DNA from: Idiomarina rhizosphaerae
Lineage (GTDB): Bacteria > Pseudomonadota > Gammaproteobacteria > Enterobacterales > Alteromonadaceae
Reading direction: 5' to 3'
DNA length: 64,000 nucleotides
Assembly: GCF_024159085.1 (NCBI RefSeq)
Contig: NZ_JAMZDE010000005.1
Location: 1-64,000, forward strand
The notes below the pieces were generated by a model. The model saw only the letters and a list, made by a program, of their open reading frames with translations. It did not search any database and was not told the origin of the DNA. The number at the start of each line of letters is the position of its first letter. Positions within the stretch are counted from its first letter, which is position 1. The position numbers and the translations under genes are program-made. Of this stretch, positions 53,404 through 62,055 are shown piece by piece.

Positions 53404-55438
53404 CTACTATGCCGCTATGACGTAACAAAGCTTCGGCATTCGGTTCGCGACCACGAAATTCCTGGAATAAATCTGCGACTTTACGGCTGCCACCACGTTC
53501 CAGAATGACGTGTAAAAAGTCTCGCCCGGTTGTAGCGTTGAATATGCCTTCCTCTTCAAAGCGTGCAAACGCATCAGACGACAGCACTTCAGCCCATTTG
53601 TAACTGTAATAACCTGCCGCATAACCGCCAGCAAAGATATGACCAAAACTGTGCTGGAAACGGTTGTATTCCGGTGGAATACGTACCGAAGTTTGCTGAC
53701 GCACTTCATCCAGAATTTCGCTAATTCGCGCACCTGTATTTTCGTCAAACTCATGGTGAATACGCATATCAAAAAGCGAGAATTCCAATTGTCGCATCAT
53801 TTGCATAGCCGACTGGTAATTGCGCGCAGCCAGCATTTTCTCCAACAGTTCCTGTGGCAGCGGCTCGCCGGTTTCGTAGTGACCAGAAATAAGCGCCAGT
53901 GCTTCCGGTTCCCAGCACCAGTTCTCCAGAAATTGACTCGGCAACTCAACAGCGTCCCATTCAACACCGTTAATACCAGACAGACCAGCGGTATCGACCT
54001 GAGTTAACATGTGGTGCAAACCATGACCAAACTCATGGAATAATGTCAGCACTTCATCGTGAGTAAAGAGTGCAGGCTTACCACCCACCGGCTTACTAAA
54101 GTTACAGGTTAAAAAGGCCACCGGGTTTTGCAGTTCGCCGTCAGCATGCACTCTGCGGCCAACAAAGTCCGCCATCCAGGCACCACCACGTTTGCCTGAA
54201 CGTGCGTAGAGATCCAGATAGAAACTGCCTCGCAAATGTCCATCGGCGTCGTGAATGCGGAAGAAGCGCACATTCTCATGCCAGGTTTTTACGTCTTTTT
54301 GCTCGCTAACCGTCATGCCAAACAGGCGCTTAACCACCTCAAACAAACCGTTTAGCACTTGTTGCTCAGGAAAGTACGGGCGTAATAATTCATCAGAAAT
54401 AGAATAGCGCTGCTGTTTTAACTGCTCACTAAAGTAAGGAACATCCCAGGCTTCCATTTTCTCCACACCTTGCTCTGCAGCAAAGGTTTCAATTTCAGCA
54501 TACTCGGCTTTCGCCTGTGCTTTGGACTTGTTAGCAAGATCCTGCACAAAATCTAACACCTGCTCCGGTGAATCGGCCATTTTCGTCGCCAGCGACATTT
54601 CAGCAAAGTCGTTAAAACCTAATAACTCAGCCATTTCATGACGCAAAGCCAAAGTTTCGTTCATTACCTCGGAGTTATCGAACTCTCCGCCATTAGGCCC
54701 AGTTTCCGACGCACGAGTCACAAAAGCCTGGTACATTTCTTTGCGCAGCTCCCGGTCTTCGGCGTACAGCATGACCGGCAGATAACTTGGAATATCTAAA
54801 GTGAACAGCCAGCCTTCTTTTTCCTGGTCTGCTGCGGTTTCTTTTGCCGCTTCTTTGATGCTTTCCGGCAAACCCGCAAGGCGGCTTTCATCGGTAATCA
54901 GGCAAGTCCATGCATGGGTGGCATCCAGCAAGTTGTTGCTGAAGGTTGAAGACAGGTCAGACAGCCGCGATGAAATTTCAGCATAACGTTTCTTTTTGTC
55001 TTCGGGTAAGTCCACACCCGACAAACGAAAGTCACGTAAGGTGTCGTTAATGAGCTTTTGCTGAGCTTCGGTCAAGGCGTCGAACTCGTCACTTTCACGC
55101 AGTGCCTGATAAGCATCAAATAGGCCTTTGTGTTGTCCTACATAGGTTGCGTAGTCAGACAACAACGGCAGGCAACTGTCATGCGCTTCACGCAGTTCCG
55201 GCGTGCTTACTACAGAGTTCAAATGCGAAACCGGCGCCCAGACATGCTCAAGCTTTTCATCCGCATCGGTCAAAGGTTCAATCAAACCATTCCAGCTAAA
55301 ATCACCACGTTCCAGTACTTCATCAATAGTTTTTCGAGCGTGTTTTATGCACTCTTCAACAGCGGGTTGAATATGTTCGGGTTTAATTTTCTCAAAGTCC
55401 GGAAGCTGGCTCTGTTCTAATAGCGGGTTATGGCTCAT
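53399..55438 (-). CDS. prlC: Oligopeptidase A
   Basis: A cytoplasmic M3 zinc metallopeptidase that degrades short peptides such as cleaved signal peptides. It is 679 residues (E. coli 680). The zinc site HEFGH is in LFHEFGHGLHHML (about residue 465), with the downstream Glu in WDAVELPSQFLENW. Divergent from the DPP-like peptidase gene; an inverted repeat AACCAC/GTGGTT (55497-55514) sits between them. Confidence 0.95.
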   Translation of the reverse strand: MSHNPLLEQSQLPDFEKIKPEHIQPAVEECIKHARKTIDEVLERGDFSWNGLIEPLTDADEKLEHVWAPVSHLNSVVSTPELREAHDSCLPLLSDYATYVGQHKGLFDAYQALRESDEFDALTEAQQKLINDTLRDFRLSGVDLPEDKKKRYAEISSRLSDLSSTFSNNLLDATHAWTCLITDESRLAGLPESIKEAAKETAADQEKEGWLFTLDIPSYLPVMLYAEDRELRKEMYQAFVTRASETGPNGGEFDNSEVMNETLALRHEMAELLGFNDFAEMSLATKMADSPEQVLDFVQDLANKSKAQAKAEYAEIETFAAEQGVEKMEAWDVPYFSEQLKQQRYSISDELLRPYFPEQQVLNGLFEVVKRLFGMTVSEQKDVKTWHENVRFFRIHDADGHLRGSFYLDLYARSGKRGGAWMADFVGRRVHADGELQNPVAFLTCNFSKPVGGKPALFTHDEVLTLFHEFGHGLHHMLTQVDTAGLSGINGVEWDAVELPSQFLENWCWEPEALALISGHYETGEPLPQELLEKMLAARNYQSAMQMMRQLEFSLFDMRIHHEFDENTGARISEILDEVRQQTSVRIPPEYNRFQHSFGHIFAGGYAAGYYSYKWAEVLSSDAFARFEEEGIFNATTGRDFLHVILERGGSRKVADLFQEFRGREPNAEALLRHSGIVA

Positions 55439-55572
55439 TTTTACCTCAATTTTTCAAAATGCTTACAATGGATATTGGGGCTTTCGGCTAGTCTTCAACC
55501 ACGCTTATGTGGTTTCCTACGTTTTTTGCGGTATTATCAGTTCGTTAATAAATCAGAATAAAGGTAAATGTC

Positions 55573-57870
55573 ATGTCTGACACCTCTTTTCGATCTTTAC
55601 GCTTATTGGCCGGATTAACGGCTATTATTACCTTAAGCGCCTGTAGTAACCTGGGTGGACAATCCACTGCGGACTCCGATGAAGCTGACGTAACAGGCGT
55701 TAGCCAGCTGACAGCGGAAAAAATATTCGCCAGCGATACCTTCAGTATTGACCGCCCGGCTCCAACTCGCTGGCTGGAAGACGGCTCAGGTTACACGACT
55801 TTAGAGCAGTCCAACTCAGCCGATGGTCGCGATATTGTTCGTTACCATCCTGAAACCAACGAGCGCACGGTTTTAGTCAGTGCTGAACAGCTTACCCCGA
55901 AAGGTAAGGACAAAGCGCTGGATATTGCCAATTACGTCTGGTCCGACGATGGCGAGAAAGTGCTTATTTTCACCAATACCAAGCGCTCGTGGCGTACCCA
56001 TACTCTGGGCGACTACTGGGTGCTGAACCGCAACAACAACGAATTACGCCAACTGGGTGGTAATGCGCCCGAGTCGACTTTGCAGTTTGCCAAGTTTAAT
56101 CCGCAAGGTACAAAAGTCGCATTCGTTATGCAGAACAACATTTATGTGCAGGACCTTAGCAGCTTTACTGTCAGCGCGCTGACTAACGACGGCAGCGAAA
56201 CTATAGTTAACGGCACCTTCGACTGGGTTAACGAAGAAGAGTTTTTCCTGCGCGACGGTTTCCGCTGGAGCCCGGATGGCCAGCACATTGCATACTGGCA
56301 GTTGGACACCGAAGGCACGCCAGTATTTACTATGATCAACAACACCGACGGACTCTACCCAACGTTAAAAGAGTTCCCTTACCCGAAAGTAGGTGAAACT
56401 AATGCCGCTATGCGCATTGGGGTAATGCCGGCCAGTGGAGGTAAAACGCAGTGGATGGATATTCCCGGAGACCCTCGCCAGCATTATCTGGTGCGCATGA
56501 ACTGGGCCGGCAACAGCGAAAAACTGTTAATTCAACAACTGACCCGCAAGCAGCACATTAACCGCGCTTTTATCAGTGATATCGAAACCGGCCGTAGTCA
56601 GGAGTTGTTACGCGAAAGCACCGACTCGTGGGCCGAATATGTCGACGACATTCACTTTTTAAATGATGGTCGCGAATTTACCTGGTTAAGCGAGCGCAGC
56701 GGTTATCGCCATATTTACCGAGTGCAACGCGACTCAGGCAGAACCACCGCCATTACCCGCGGTAACTGGGACGTAGTTGAAGTACTGCGTGTAAACGAAG
56801 AAAACGGCTGGGTCTATTTTATTGCCTCACCAGAAACACCGCTGGAGCGTTACCTGTTCCGCGCCAGCTTAGACGGCAGCGGTCGCCTGGAGCGCTTAAC
56901 TCCGGACATGGACGGAACCCACAGTTACAGCATTTCGCAAGACGCCAAATACGCTGAACATACCTTTAGTTCGGTTAAACAGGTTCCGGTTACTAATATG
57001 ATTTCACTGCCGGATCATGAAGTTATTCGCACGGTGGTTGACAATAACGAGGTACAGCAAGCGGTTGAGCAGGTGCAGAAACAACCGGTTGAGTTTTTCC
57101 GGGTGGAAGCTCGTGACGGGTTAGAGCTGGACGGCTACATTATGAAGCCGACTGACTTCGACCCCAGCAAAGAATACCCCATTTTGTTCTACGTTTACGG
57201 CGAACCCTGGGGGCAGACAGTGGCCAACCGCTGGGGCGGCTCACTGTATTTATGGCATACCATGCTGACACAGCAGGGCTATATTGTTGCATCTATTGAT
57301 AACCGCGGCACCAAATCACCACGCGGCTTTGACTGGCGCCGTTCTATTTACAAGAACCTGGGCGTTGTTACCGTACGCGACCAATACGATGCGCTGCAAC
57401 AAATGCTGGAACGCTGGGACTTTATTGATGAAAACCGTGTAGGCATCTGGGGACACAGCGGCGGCGGTTCACAAACCCTGAATGCGTTATTCCGTTACCC
57501 GGACAGCTACCACATGGGTATGGCGCTGGCACCGGTACCCGATTTAACGCTGTACGACACCATTTATCAGGAGCGGTACTCTGGTTTACTGCCTGAGTCT
57601 GCCGAGCGTTATAAAGAAACCTCAGCCATTACTCACGCTGAAAACCTACAAGGCGACTTACTGTTAGTGCATGGTACGGGCGACGATAACGTTCATTTCC
57701 AGGGCAGCGAGCGCCTGGTCAATGAGCTGATTAAGCATGGTAAGCAGTTCGAGTTTTTTGCCTATCCGAATCGCTCTCATGGTATTTACGAAGGTGAAGG
57801 TACCACCCTTCATTTACGCACCATGATGACCGAGTTTGTGAAAGAGAACTTACCAGCTGGCGGGCGTTAG
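55573..57870 (+). CDS. Dipeptidyl-peptidase IV-like (S9B) lipoprotein
   Basis: A serine peptidase of 765 residues with an N-terminal beta-propeller (about 110-490) and a C-terminal alpha/beta hydrolase. Lipobox LSACSN, so it is envelope-anchored. Catalytic triad: Ser in GHSGGGSQ (about Ser627), Asp in GTGDDNVHF, His in NRSHGIY. It likely removes X-Pro or similar dipeptides from peptides in the periplasm or at the surface, a common trait of protein-feeding marine bacteria. The nucleophile elbow GHSGGG differs from the usual DPP-IV GWSYGG. Confidence 0.9.
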   Translation: MSDTSFRSLRLLAGLTAIITLSACSNLGGQSTADSDEADVTGVSQLTAEKIFASDTFSIDRPAPTRWLEDGSGYTTLEQSNSADGRDIVRYHPETNERTVLVSAEQLTPKGKDKALDIANYVWSDDGEKVLIFTNTKRSWRTHTLGDYWVLNRNNNELRQLGGNAPESTLQFAKFNPQGTKVAFVMQNNIYVQDLSSFTVSALTNDGSETIVNGTFDWVNEEEFFLRDGFRWSPDGQHIAYWQLDTEGTPVFTMINNTDGLYPTLKEFPYPKVGETNAAMRIGVMPASGGKTQWMDIPGDPRQHYLVRMNWAGNSEKLLIQQLTRKQHINRAFISDIETGRSQELLRESTDSWAEYVDDIHFLNDGREFTWLSERSGYRHIYRVQRDSGRTTAITRGNWDVVEVLRVNEENGWVYFIASPETPLERYLFRASLDGSGRLERLTPDMDGTHSYSISQDAKYAEHTFSSVKQVPVTNMISLPDHEVIRTVVDNNEVQQAVEQVQKQPVEFFRVEARDGLELDGYIMKPTDFDPSKEYPILFYVYGEPWGQTVANRWGGSLYLWHTMLTQQGYIVASIDNRGTKSPRGFDWRRSIYKNLGVVTVRDQYDALQQMLERWDFIDENRVGIWGHSGGGSQTLNALFRYPDSYHMGMALAPVPDLTLYDTIYQERYSGLLPESAERYKETSAITHAENLQGDLLLVHGTGDDNVHFQGSERLVNELIKHGKQFEFFAYPNRSHGIYEGEGTTLHLRTMMTEFVKENLPAGGR

Positions 57871-57926
57871 TCGGTAGAGCAATAAACTGATCTTTCGATT
57901 ACCGCTATCGGTATAAAAGTCATGAC

Positions 57927-57963
57927 AACCCCGTGTCTTTATTTGCAAGATGCGGGGTTTTTA
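57927..57963 (+). terminator. Terminator after the DPP-IV-like gene
   Basis: AACCCCG (57927-57933) pairs with CGGGGTT (57953-57959) across a long loop, followed by TTTT. It lies 56 bp after the stop. Confidence 0.8.
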
Positions 57964-58009
57964 TTCAAGATATGCGCAGTTTTTGAATTAAGTACAGGAG
58001 TTAAGCCGT

Positions 58010-59362
58010 ATGAGCAGACATTATGACTATCTTGCGATAGGTGCAGGTAGTGGTGGCATTGCCTCAGCTAACCGCGCAGCTATCCGTGGCGCAAAAGCCG
58101 CCGTTATTGAAGCAAAAGCCGTTGGCGGCACCTGCGTAAACGTGGGCTGCGTTCCGAAGAAAGTCATGTGGTATGGCGCTCATATTGCTGAAGCCATAAA
58201 GTACTCACCTTCATACGGTTTCGAGCTGGAGCAAAAAGGTTTTGACTGGGCCACTATGGTTAAGAACCGTGAAGCTTATATTGAGCGCATTCACGGTGGC
58301 TACCATCGAGGCTTTCAGGGCAACGGGGTAGAGTTTATTGAAGGCTTTGCTAAATTCGTTGACCACAAAACAGTTGAGGTTAACGGCGAAAAAATTACTG
58401 CCGACCATATTACCGTTGCAACCGGCGGACGGCCGCTAATTCCGGAAATTCCAGGCGCTGAGCATGGCATCGACTCCGATGGCTTTTTTGCTCTCAATGA
58501 ACAACCTAAGAAGGCAGCCGTTATTGGAGCCGGTTACATTGCGGTGGAAATTGCCGGTGTCTTCCATGCCTTAGGTACTGACACTCATTTAATGGTACGC
58601 CGTGACCGCCCTCTGCGCAGCTTCGATAAAGATATTACTGACGGCTTGCTGGAGCGCATGAAACAGGACGGCCCTGAGCTTCATACCGAAACGACCGTTC
58701 GTGAAGTGGTTAAGCAAGACGACGGTACGTTAACGCTGCACTTTGAAAATGACCAGTCAATGGAAGGCGTAGACTGTTTAGTGTGGGCAATAGGCCGCGT
58801 ACCATCCACCGATAAAATTAACCTCGAATGTACCGGTGTAGAGGTGGATAGCGAAGGCTTTATTAACGTCGATAAATTCCAAAATACCAACGTACAAGGT
58901 ATCTACGCTGTAGGCGATAATACGGGTGCCGCAGCACTAACACCGGTTGCTATAAAAGCAGGACGCTTACTGGCGGAACGCTTGTTTAACAACATGCCAA
59001 ACGCACACATGGACTTTGAGAACATTCCAACCGTGGTATTCAGTCACCCGACCATTGGCACCGTTGGCCTGAGCGAAGAAGACGCTAAGTTAAAGTTCGG
59101 TGAAGACAACATTACCGTGTACAAGTCATCGTTTGCAGCCATGTACAACGCCGTTACACCGCACCGCGCTCTTAGTTATTTCAAGCTGGTATGCCAGGGT
59201 AAAGAAGAGAAAGTGGTCGGCATTCACGGTATTGGTGAAGGTATGGACGAGATATTACAAGGCTTTGCCGTCGCTCTGAAAATGGGTGCTACTAAAGCGG
59301 ATTTAGATTCTACGGTTGCGTTGCATCCTACTAGCGCTGAAGAGTTTGTCACGCTCCGCTAA
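58010..59362 (+). CDS. gorA: Glutathione reductase
   Basis: NADPH-dependent reduction of glutathione disulfide in the cytoplasm. It is 450 residues, exactly E. coli Gor length. FAD-binding [14 protein letters not shown] at the N-terminus, redox pair in [13 protein letters not shown] (Cys42/Cys47 region), NADPH-binding [12 protein letters not shown], and the catalytic His-Glu in [12 protein letters not shown]. It starts with ATG at 58010 after CAGGAG and stands as a single-gene unit between terminators. Confidence 0.96.
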   Translation: MSRHYDYLAIGAGSGGIASANRAAIRGAKAAVIEAKAVGGTCVNVGCVPKKVMWYGAHIAEAIKYSPSYGFELEQKGFDWATMVKNREAYIERIHGGYHRGFQGNGVEFIEGFAKFVDHKTVEVNGEKITADHITVATGGRPLIPEIPGAEHGIDSDGFFALNEQPKKAAVIGAGYIAVEIAGVFHALGTDTHLMVRRDRPLRSFDKDITDGLLERMKQDGPELHTETTVREVVKQDDGTLTLHFENDQSMEGVDCLVWAIGRVPSTDKINLECTGVEVDSEGFINVDKFQNTNVQGIYAVGDNTGAAALTPVAIKAGRLLAERLFNNMPNAHMDFENIPTVVFSHPTIGTVGLSEEDAKLKFGEDNITVYKSSFAAMYNAVTPHRALSYFKLVCQGKEEKVVGIHGIGEGMDEILQGFAVALKMGATKADLDSTVALHPTSAEEFVTLR

Positions 59363-59394
59363 TTGTAAAAAGCATCGACAGAAAATAGACTACC

Positions 59395-59421
59395 AACTTA
59401 GTCGCTTTTTGCGGCTAAGTT
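59395..59421 (+). terminator. Terminator after gorA
   Basis: AACTTAGTCGC (59395-59405), loop TTTTT, GCGGCTAAGTT (59411-59421): 11 pairs with one G-U, followed by TATTT. It marks the right end of the conserved core gene block. Confidence 0.8.
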
Positions 59422-59449
59422 TATTTAAAAATAACCTAATGGATATCTG

Positions 59450-60160
59450 ATGAGTCGCAAGGAAGGCGTTGTAAAGTCGCTGAAGCCAGTAAGTGGCTAT
59501 GGTTTTATTGAAACAGGTTTTGGAGCCGATGTTTTTTTTCACGAAAGCGCATTAGGAAAAGCACGATTCAACTCTTTAAAAGTAGGCCAACCACTAGAAT
59601 TCGAAATCAAAGTAACCTATAAAGGGTTAGAAGCTATAAATATCAACCCCTTGATTGAGTCTTCCACTCTACGCCTGTATAACAAAGAGTATGGATTATT
59701 CGAGAGTAGTAAGGAAACAGTCGAGAACAAAATTATCTTTGTTCGACTACCTGTCGTTTCCCAGTGGTTTAAAACTATTGAAGAAGCCGAGACTGATGCT
59801 CGTCAATTTGCTTTAAAGCTCGGAGCAAATGCACTTCTTTGTAAACAAAGGCAAAAAGATCAGAGAAAGTCTGACCACAACAACTATATTTATCATGTTC
59901 ACCGGATAACGGCTCAAGCGTGCTTAGTAGCTAAGAAAGATCTTCAAGGCAATTTCAGTAAAGCCGACTTAGAAGCCCAAGCTTTAGCAATGGAGAATAC
60001 TTTAGAGCAATTCAAAGGTGAATACAAAACGAAAATGGGTCGCTCTATATACGACTCCGCAGATATGACCTCAGAAAAAGTATCTCAGACAGGAGCTATT
60101 ACTTTTGGGGCCGTATTCTTCATAATTATCATGATCTTTATCTCGACTGGAATTGCTTAA
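59450..60160 (+). CDS. Cold-shock-domain protein with a novel central domain and C-terminal membrane helix
   Basis: A 236-residue protein of unusual build. Residues 1-68 are a cold-shock-like OB fold (GVVKSLKPVSGYGFIETGFGADVFFHESAL) with the KxGYGFI and VFFH nucleic-acid-binding motifs. Residues about 80-165 contain AETDARQFALKLGANALL, a helix-loop pattern reminiscent of YbjQ-like or small lipoprotein domains, but I do not recognise it. The C-terminal 22 residues are one transmembrane helix. The OB fold would sit in the cytoplasm if the tail is inserted as a tail anchor. It is not the known CSD-DUF1294 fusion. It is monocistronic after the gorA terminator. Confidence 0.75.
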   Translation: MSRKEGVVKSLKPVSGYGFIETGFGADVFFHESALGKARFNSLKVGQPLEFEIKVTYKGLEAININPLIESSTLRLYNKEYGLFESSKETVENKIIFVRLPVVSQWFKTIEEAETDARQFALKLGANALLCKQRQKDQRKSDHNNYIYHVHRITAQACLVAKKDLQGNFSKADLEAQALAMENTLEQFKGEYKTKMGRSIYDSADMTSEKVSQTGAITFGAVFFIIIMIFISTGIA

Positions 60161-60426
60161 TAATTGAGCCTAGTGATTAGTGTTCAGTGGCATTTGAGGT
60201 TTATTCGAGTCCTCCTTACCCAAGGCAAGGGACTAGGGCATTTTTTCAATATTTATAACACCTTCAACGAGCACCTTGGAATACACATGGACTGATTGGC
60301 AGCACCGAAGCGATCTTAGCAACGGTAAAGAAGATAAACCGCGGGACTTCCACTCTCGACATTCAAGATAAGCCTCTGCAAAAACTATAACTTACTCTGT
60401 GACCAAACGCCTCGGCTGCTCTGACT
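60161..60426. other. Gene-poor A/T-rich stretch
   Basis: No supported gene on either strand. A short inverted repeat (AGTCC 60208-60212, GGACT 60230-60234) precedes a T-run at 60241-60246 and might end the upstream transcript weakly. A ten-residue reading around 60240-60285 (FFNIYNTFNEHLG) faintly recalls the end of an integrase-core transposase, but is too short and stop-bounded to call. Confidence 0.4.
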
Positions 60427-60789
60427 ATGCCTCACTTTAAATGTGTCCTTAAAATCGAGGCAGAACCCAATGCGGCTAATGAGCTTAACTCTAATTTACA
60501 TCAATTAGCAGGTTTGTGAATTCTTGCTAATGAGCATCTTCAGATTCTTAACAGGAATTCAGGTTTAAGCAGTTTGTCCCGTGGGTTGTTTAAAGGTTAT
60601 AGCGATCCAGTAGCTGGTGTTTTACACGGTTTGGGACAAGGATCCATACAAGCTGACGTTAACTCAAATGTGCAATATTTCAACTCTACGACTACTATAG
60701 TTAACGAGTCCATTGACTCTGTTTCGAACTCCTTACACTTAGTTCTTGAAAAGTGGAATCGAGTTGGAGCTATACTTGAAAGTGAATAG
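60427..60789 (+). pseudogene. Possible interrupted small gene of unknown function
   Basis: From the ATG at 60427 a frame runs 30 codons (MPHFKCVLKIEAEP...) to a TGA at 60517-60519. The same frame then stays open for another 89 codons to 60787-60789 (ILANEHLQILNRNSGLSSLS ... NRVGAILESE). The long open stretch after one stop suggests a single gene broken by a nonsense change, or else two small ORFs, the second using a TTG at 60574. Neither part resembles a family I know and there is no good ribosome site. Confidence 0.35.
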
Positions 60790-60848
60790 TGCTTGACCGG
60801 ACAAGCTAGCTTGACACAATAAGATAATCAAACTTTAAGGGAGTCGTT

Positions 60849-61100
60849 ATGATTCAAAAAGGAATTATCGCTTTTTTATCAGTTTTAGCTATTGCTTCTT
60901 GTGGTGAGAGCAACGAGGCAAAAGTCGAGAGTGAAAGCCAGGAAAAGGATACATACAACCGTTGTGTAAGCCTTGGAGTTCAGTACTTTAAGGAAATAGG
61001 CTCTTACCCAACTTTAAAATCAACTCCTGATGCAGGGCGAGACGCTATTGAAGTCGCGCGAGAACGATGTGAAAGCGCGCCAGAAACCGCCTTCCGATAA
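60849..61100 (+). CDS. Small lipoprotein of unknown function
   Basis: An 83-residue protein with a lipoprotein signal (MIQKGIIAFLSVLAIASCGE, lipidated Cys about 18) and two further cysteines in YNRCVSLG and RERCESAP that could form a disulfide. A strong AAGGGAG lies 6 nt before the ATG, which supports it being real despite its size. I do not recognise the family. Confidence 0.7.
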   Translation: MIQKGIIAFLSVLAIASCGESNEAKVESESQEKDTYNRCVSLGVQYFKEIGSYPTLKSTPDAGRDAIEVARERCESAPETAFR

Positions 61101-61212
61101 TAGCAGAGCACTAAGCCTTCGGCCGAACGATACTAACCGTTCATTAGTAGCTTTAAAGGGAATCTCGTCGAGGTCATGGTGCAATTTGGAGGGGGCAAAG
61201 AGGTTAGTCTGA

Positions 61213-61680
61213 TTACACCTTTACATCAATGCCGATATGCTCCCGACTTCCCTTAATAAAACTCTCTAAATTATACAAAGTATGAAGGGCATCGCCGTAT
61301 ATCTTTACAGATTCAGAGAAGCCTTGCTCTTGACGATCAATTTCTTTAATTCGGGCATACCTTTCTTCAAGGTGACTAATCGCATCTATAGAACTTTCAT
61401 TACCGAAATCTTGCCCAACCATGATAAAAACTGATGCTGCATTGCCGGATATTTCGCCAGATTCAAATAGGTACCCTCCTAATTTACGTAAGTCATCAGG
61501 ATTCATATCACGTAAATTATACTGTGAAATTTCATTTCGAAGCTCTTCTGACTTTTGGCTAATAATGTCATCCGATACTTCATCCGCTAATCCAATGGGG
61601 TTTTCTGTGGAAAATGGCCCATTACTATAATGAGAAGATACTTGCCCAGCATATGTATGATTCAGTGCATTTATATTCAT
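61213..61680 (-). CDS. Hypothetical soluble protein
   Basis: A 155-residue acidic protein with no signal, no membrane helix and no cysteine. The N-terminus (MNINALNHTYAGQVSSHYSN) is polar and perhaps disordered. The core is helical with the segment NPDDLRKLGGYLFESGEIS, a pattern I associate with uncharacterised proteins of Alteromonadales and Vibrionales. GGAG precedes the ATG. The minus orientation is isolated among plus-strand neighbours. Function unknown. Confidence 0.65.
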   Translation of the reverse strand: MNINALNHTYAGQVSSHYSNGPFSTENPIGLADEVSDDIISQKSEELRNEISQYNLRDMNPDDLRKLGGYLFESGEISGNAASVFIMVGQDFGNESSIDAISHLEERYARIKEIDRQEQGFSESVKIYGDALHTLYNLESFIKGSREHIGIDVKV

Positions 61681-61878
61681 AACTCGCTCCGCTCCACTAA
61701 GGCCAAATAATGATTTTTGATTGAACTTTCACTTTTGGTTCCTCTTTCGTATGAGGCTTCTAATATGGCTATCGGCAGATTTGAATGAATATTGAGCAAC
61801 AAATCGATTTTTATTTTTTTCCCACTATAAAGGCATTCTTAAAAACTCAAAAGTCAGATACAGCATCTGCGCCACTAA

Positions 61879-61901
61879 GCCCTCTGAACAAATCAGAGGG
61901 C
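61879..61901 (+). terminator. Strong hairpin in the satD upstream gap
   Basis: GCCCTCTGA (61879-61887), loop ACAAA, TCAGAGGGC (61893-61901), then TTTCTTCCCC. The nine-pair stem and T-rich tail resemble an intrinsic terminator, yet no gene on the plus strand ends nearby. It may attenuate readthrough into satD or end an unseen small RNA. It lies in the 375-bp gap 61681-62055, which otherwise holds the three operator repeats and no gene. Confidence 0.6.
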
Positions 61902-61953
61902 TTTCTTCCCCCCACAGACCGTCTCATATCACTATCCAGAAAACCGCTTATAT

Positions 61954-62027
61954 GTAACTTAATTTGGTTACATTTGAAAAAGTAACTAAAAACGGCTACA
62001 TTATCTAATGTAACTATAATCGGTTAC
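61954..62027 (+). repeat. Three 18-bp operator-like repeats at 28-bp period before satD
   Basis: GTAACTTAATTTGGTTAC (61954-61971), GTAACTAAAAACGGCTAC (61982-61999) and GTAACTATAATCGGTTAC (62010-62027). Consensus GTAACTNNAANYGGYTAC, a near-palindrome with GTAAC/GTTAC ends. The repeats start exactly 28 bp apart, separated by 10-bp A/T-rich spacers. The third contains TATAAT (62015-62020), a likely -10, and ends 28 bp before the satD ATG. This is the layout of a cooperative regulator-binding array. Confidence 0.75.
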
Positions 62028-62055
62028 TTATCTTTCGAGTTATTTGGACAACCAT

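Noticed and set aside
60240-60296. A short reading FFNIYNTFNEHLGIH that recalls the C-terminal end of an integrase-core transposase
   Set aside because: Fewer than 20 residues, stop-bounded, without the usual Arg-Pro-His spacing and with no terminal repeats, so it cannot support an IS remnant.
61101-61212. AACGATACTAACCGTT and GCCTTCGGCC as an integron attC-like site
   Set aside because: No matching GTTRRRY core or paired R/L boxes and no integrase gene; it reads as chance short hairpins.
61785-61985. A 66-codon open frame in the satD upstream gap
   Set aside because: It runs through the strong hairpin at 61879-61901 and into the first operator repeat, has no ribosome site, and its product resembles nothing known.
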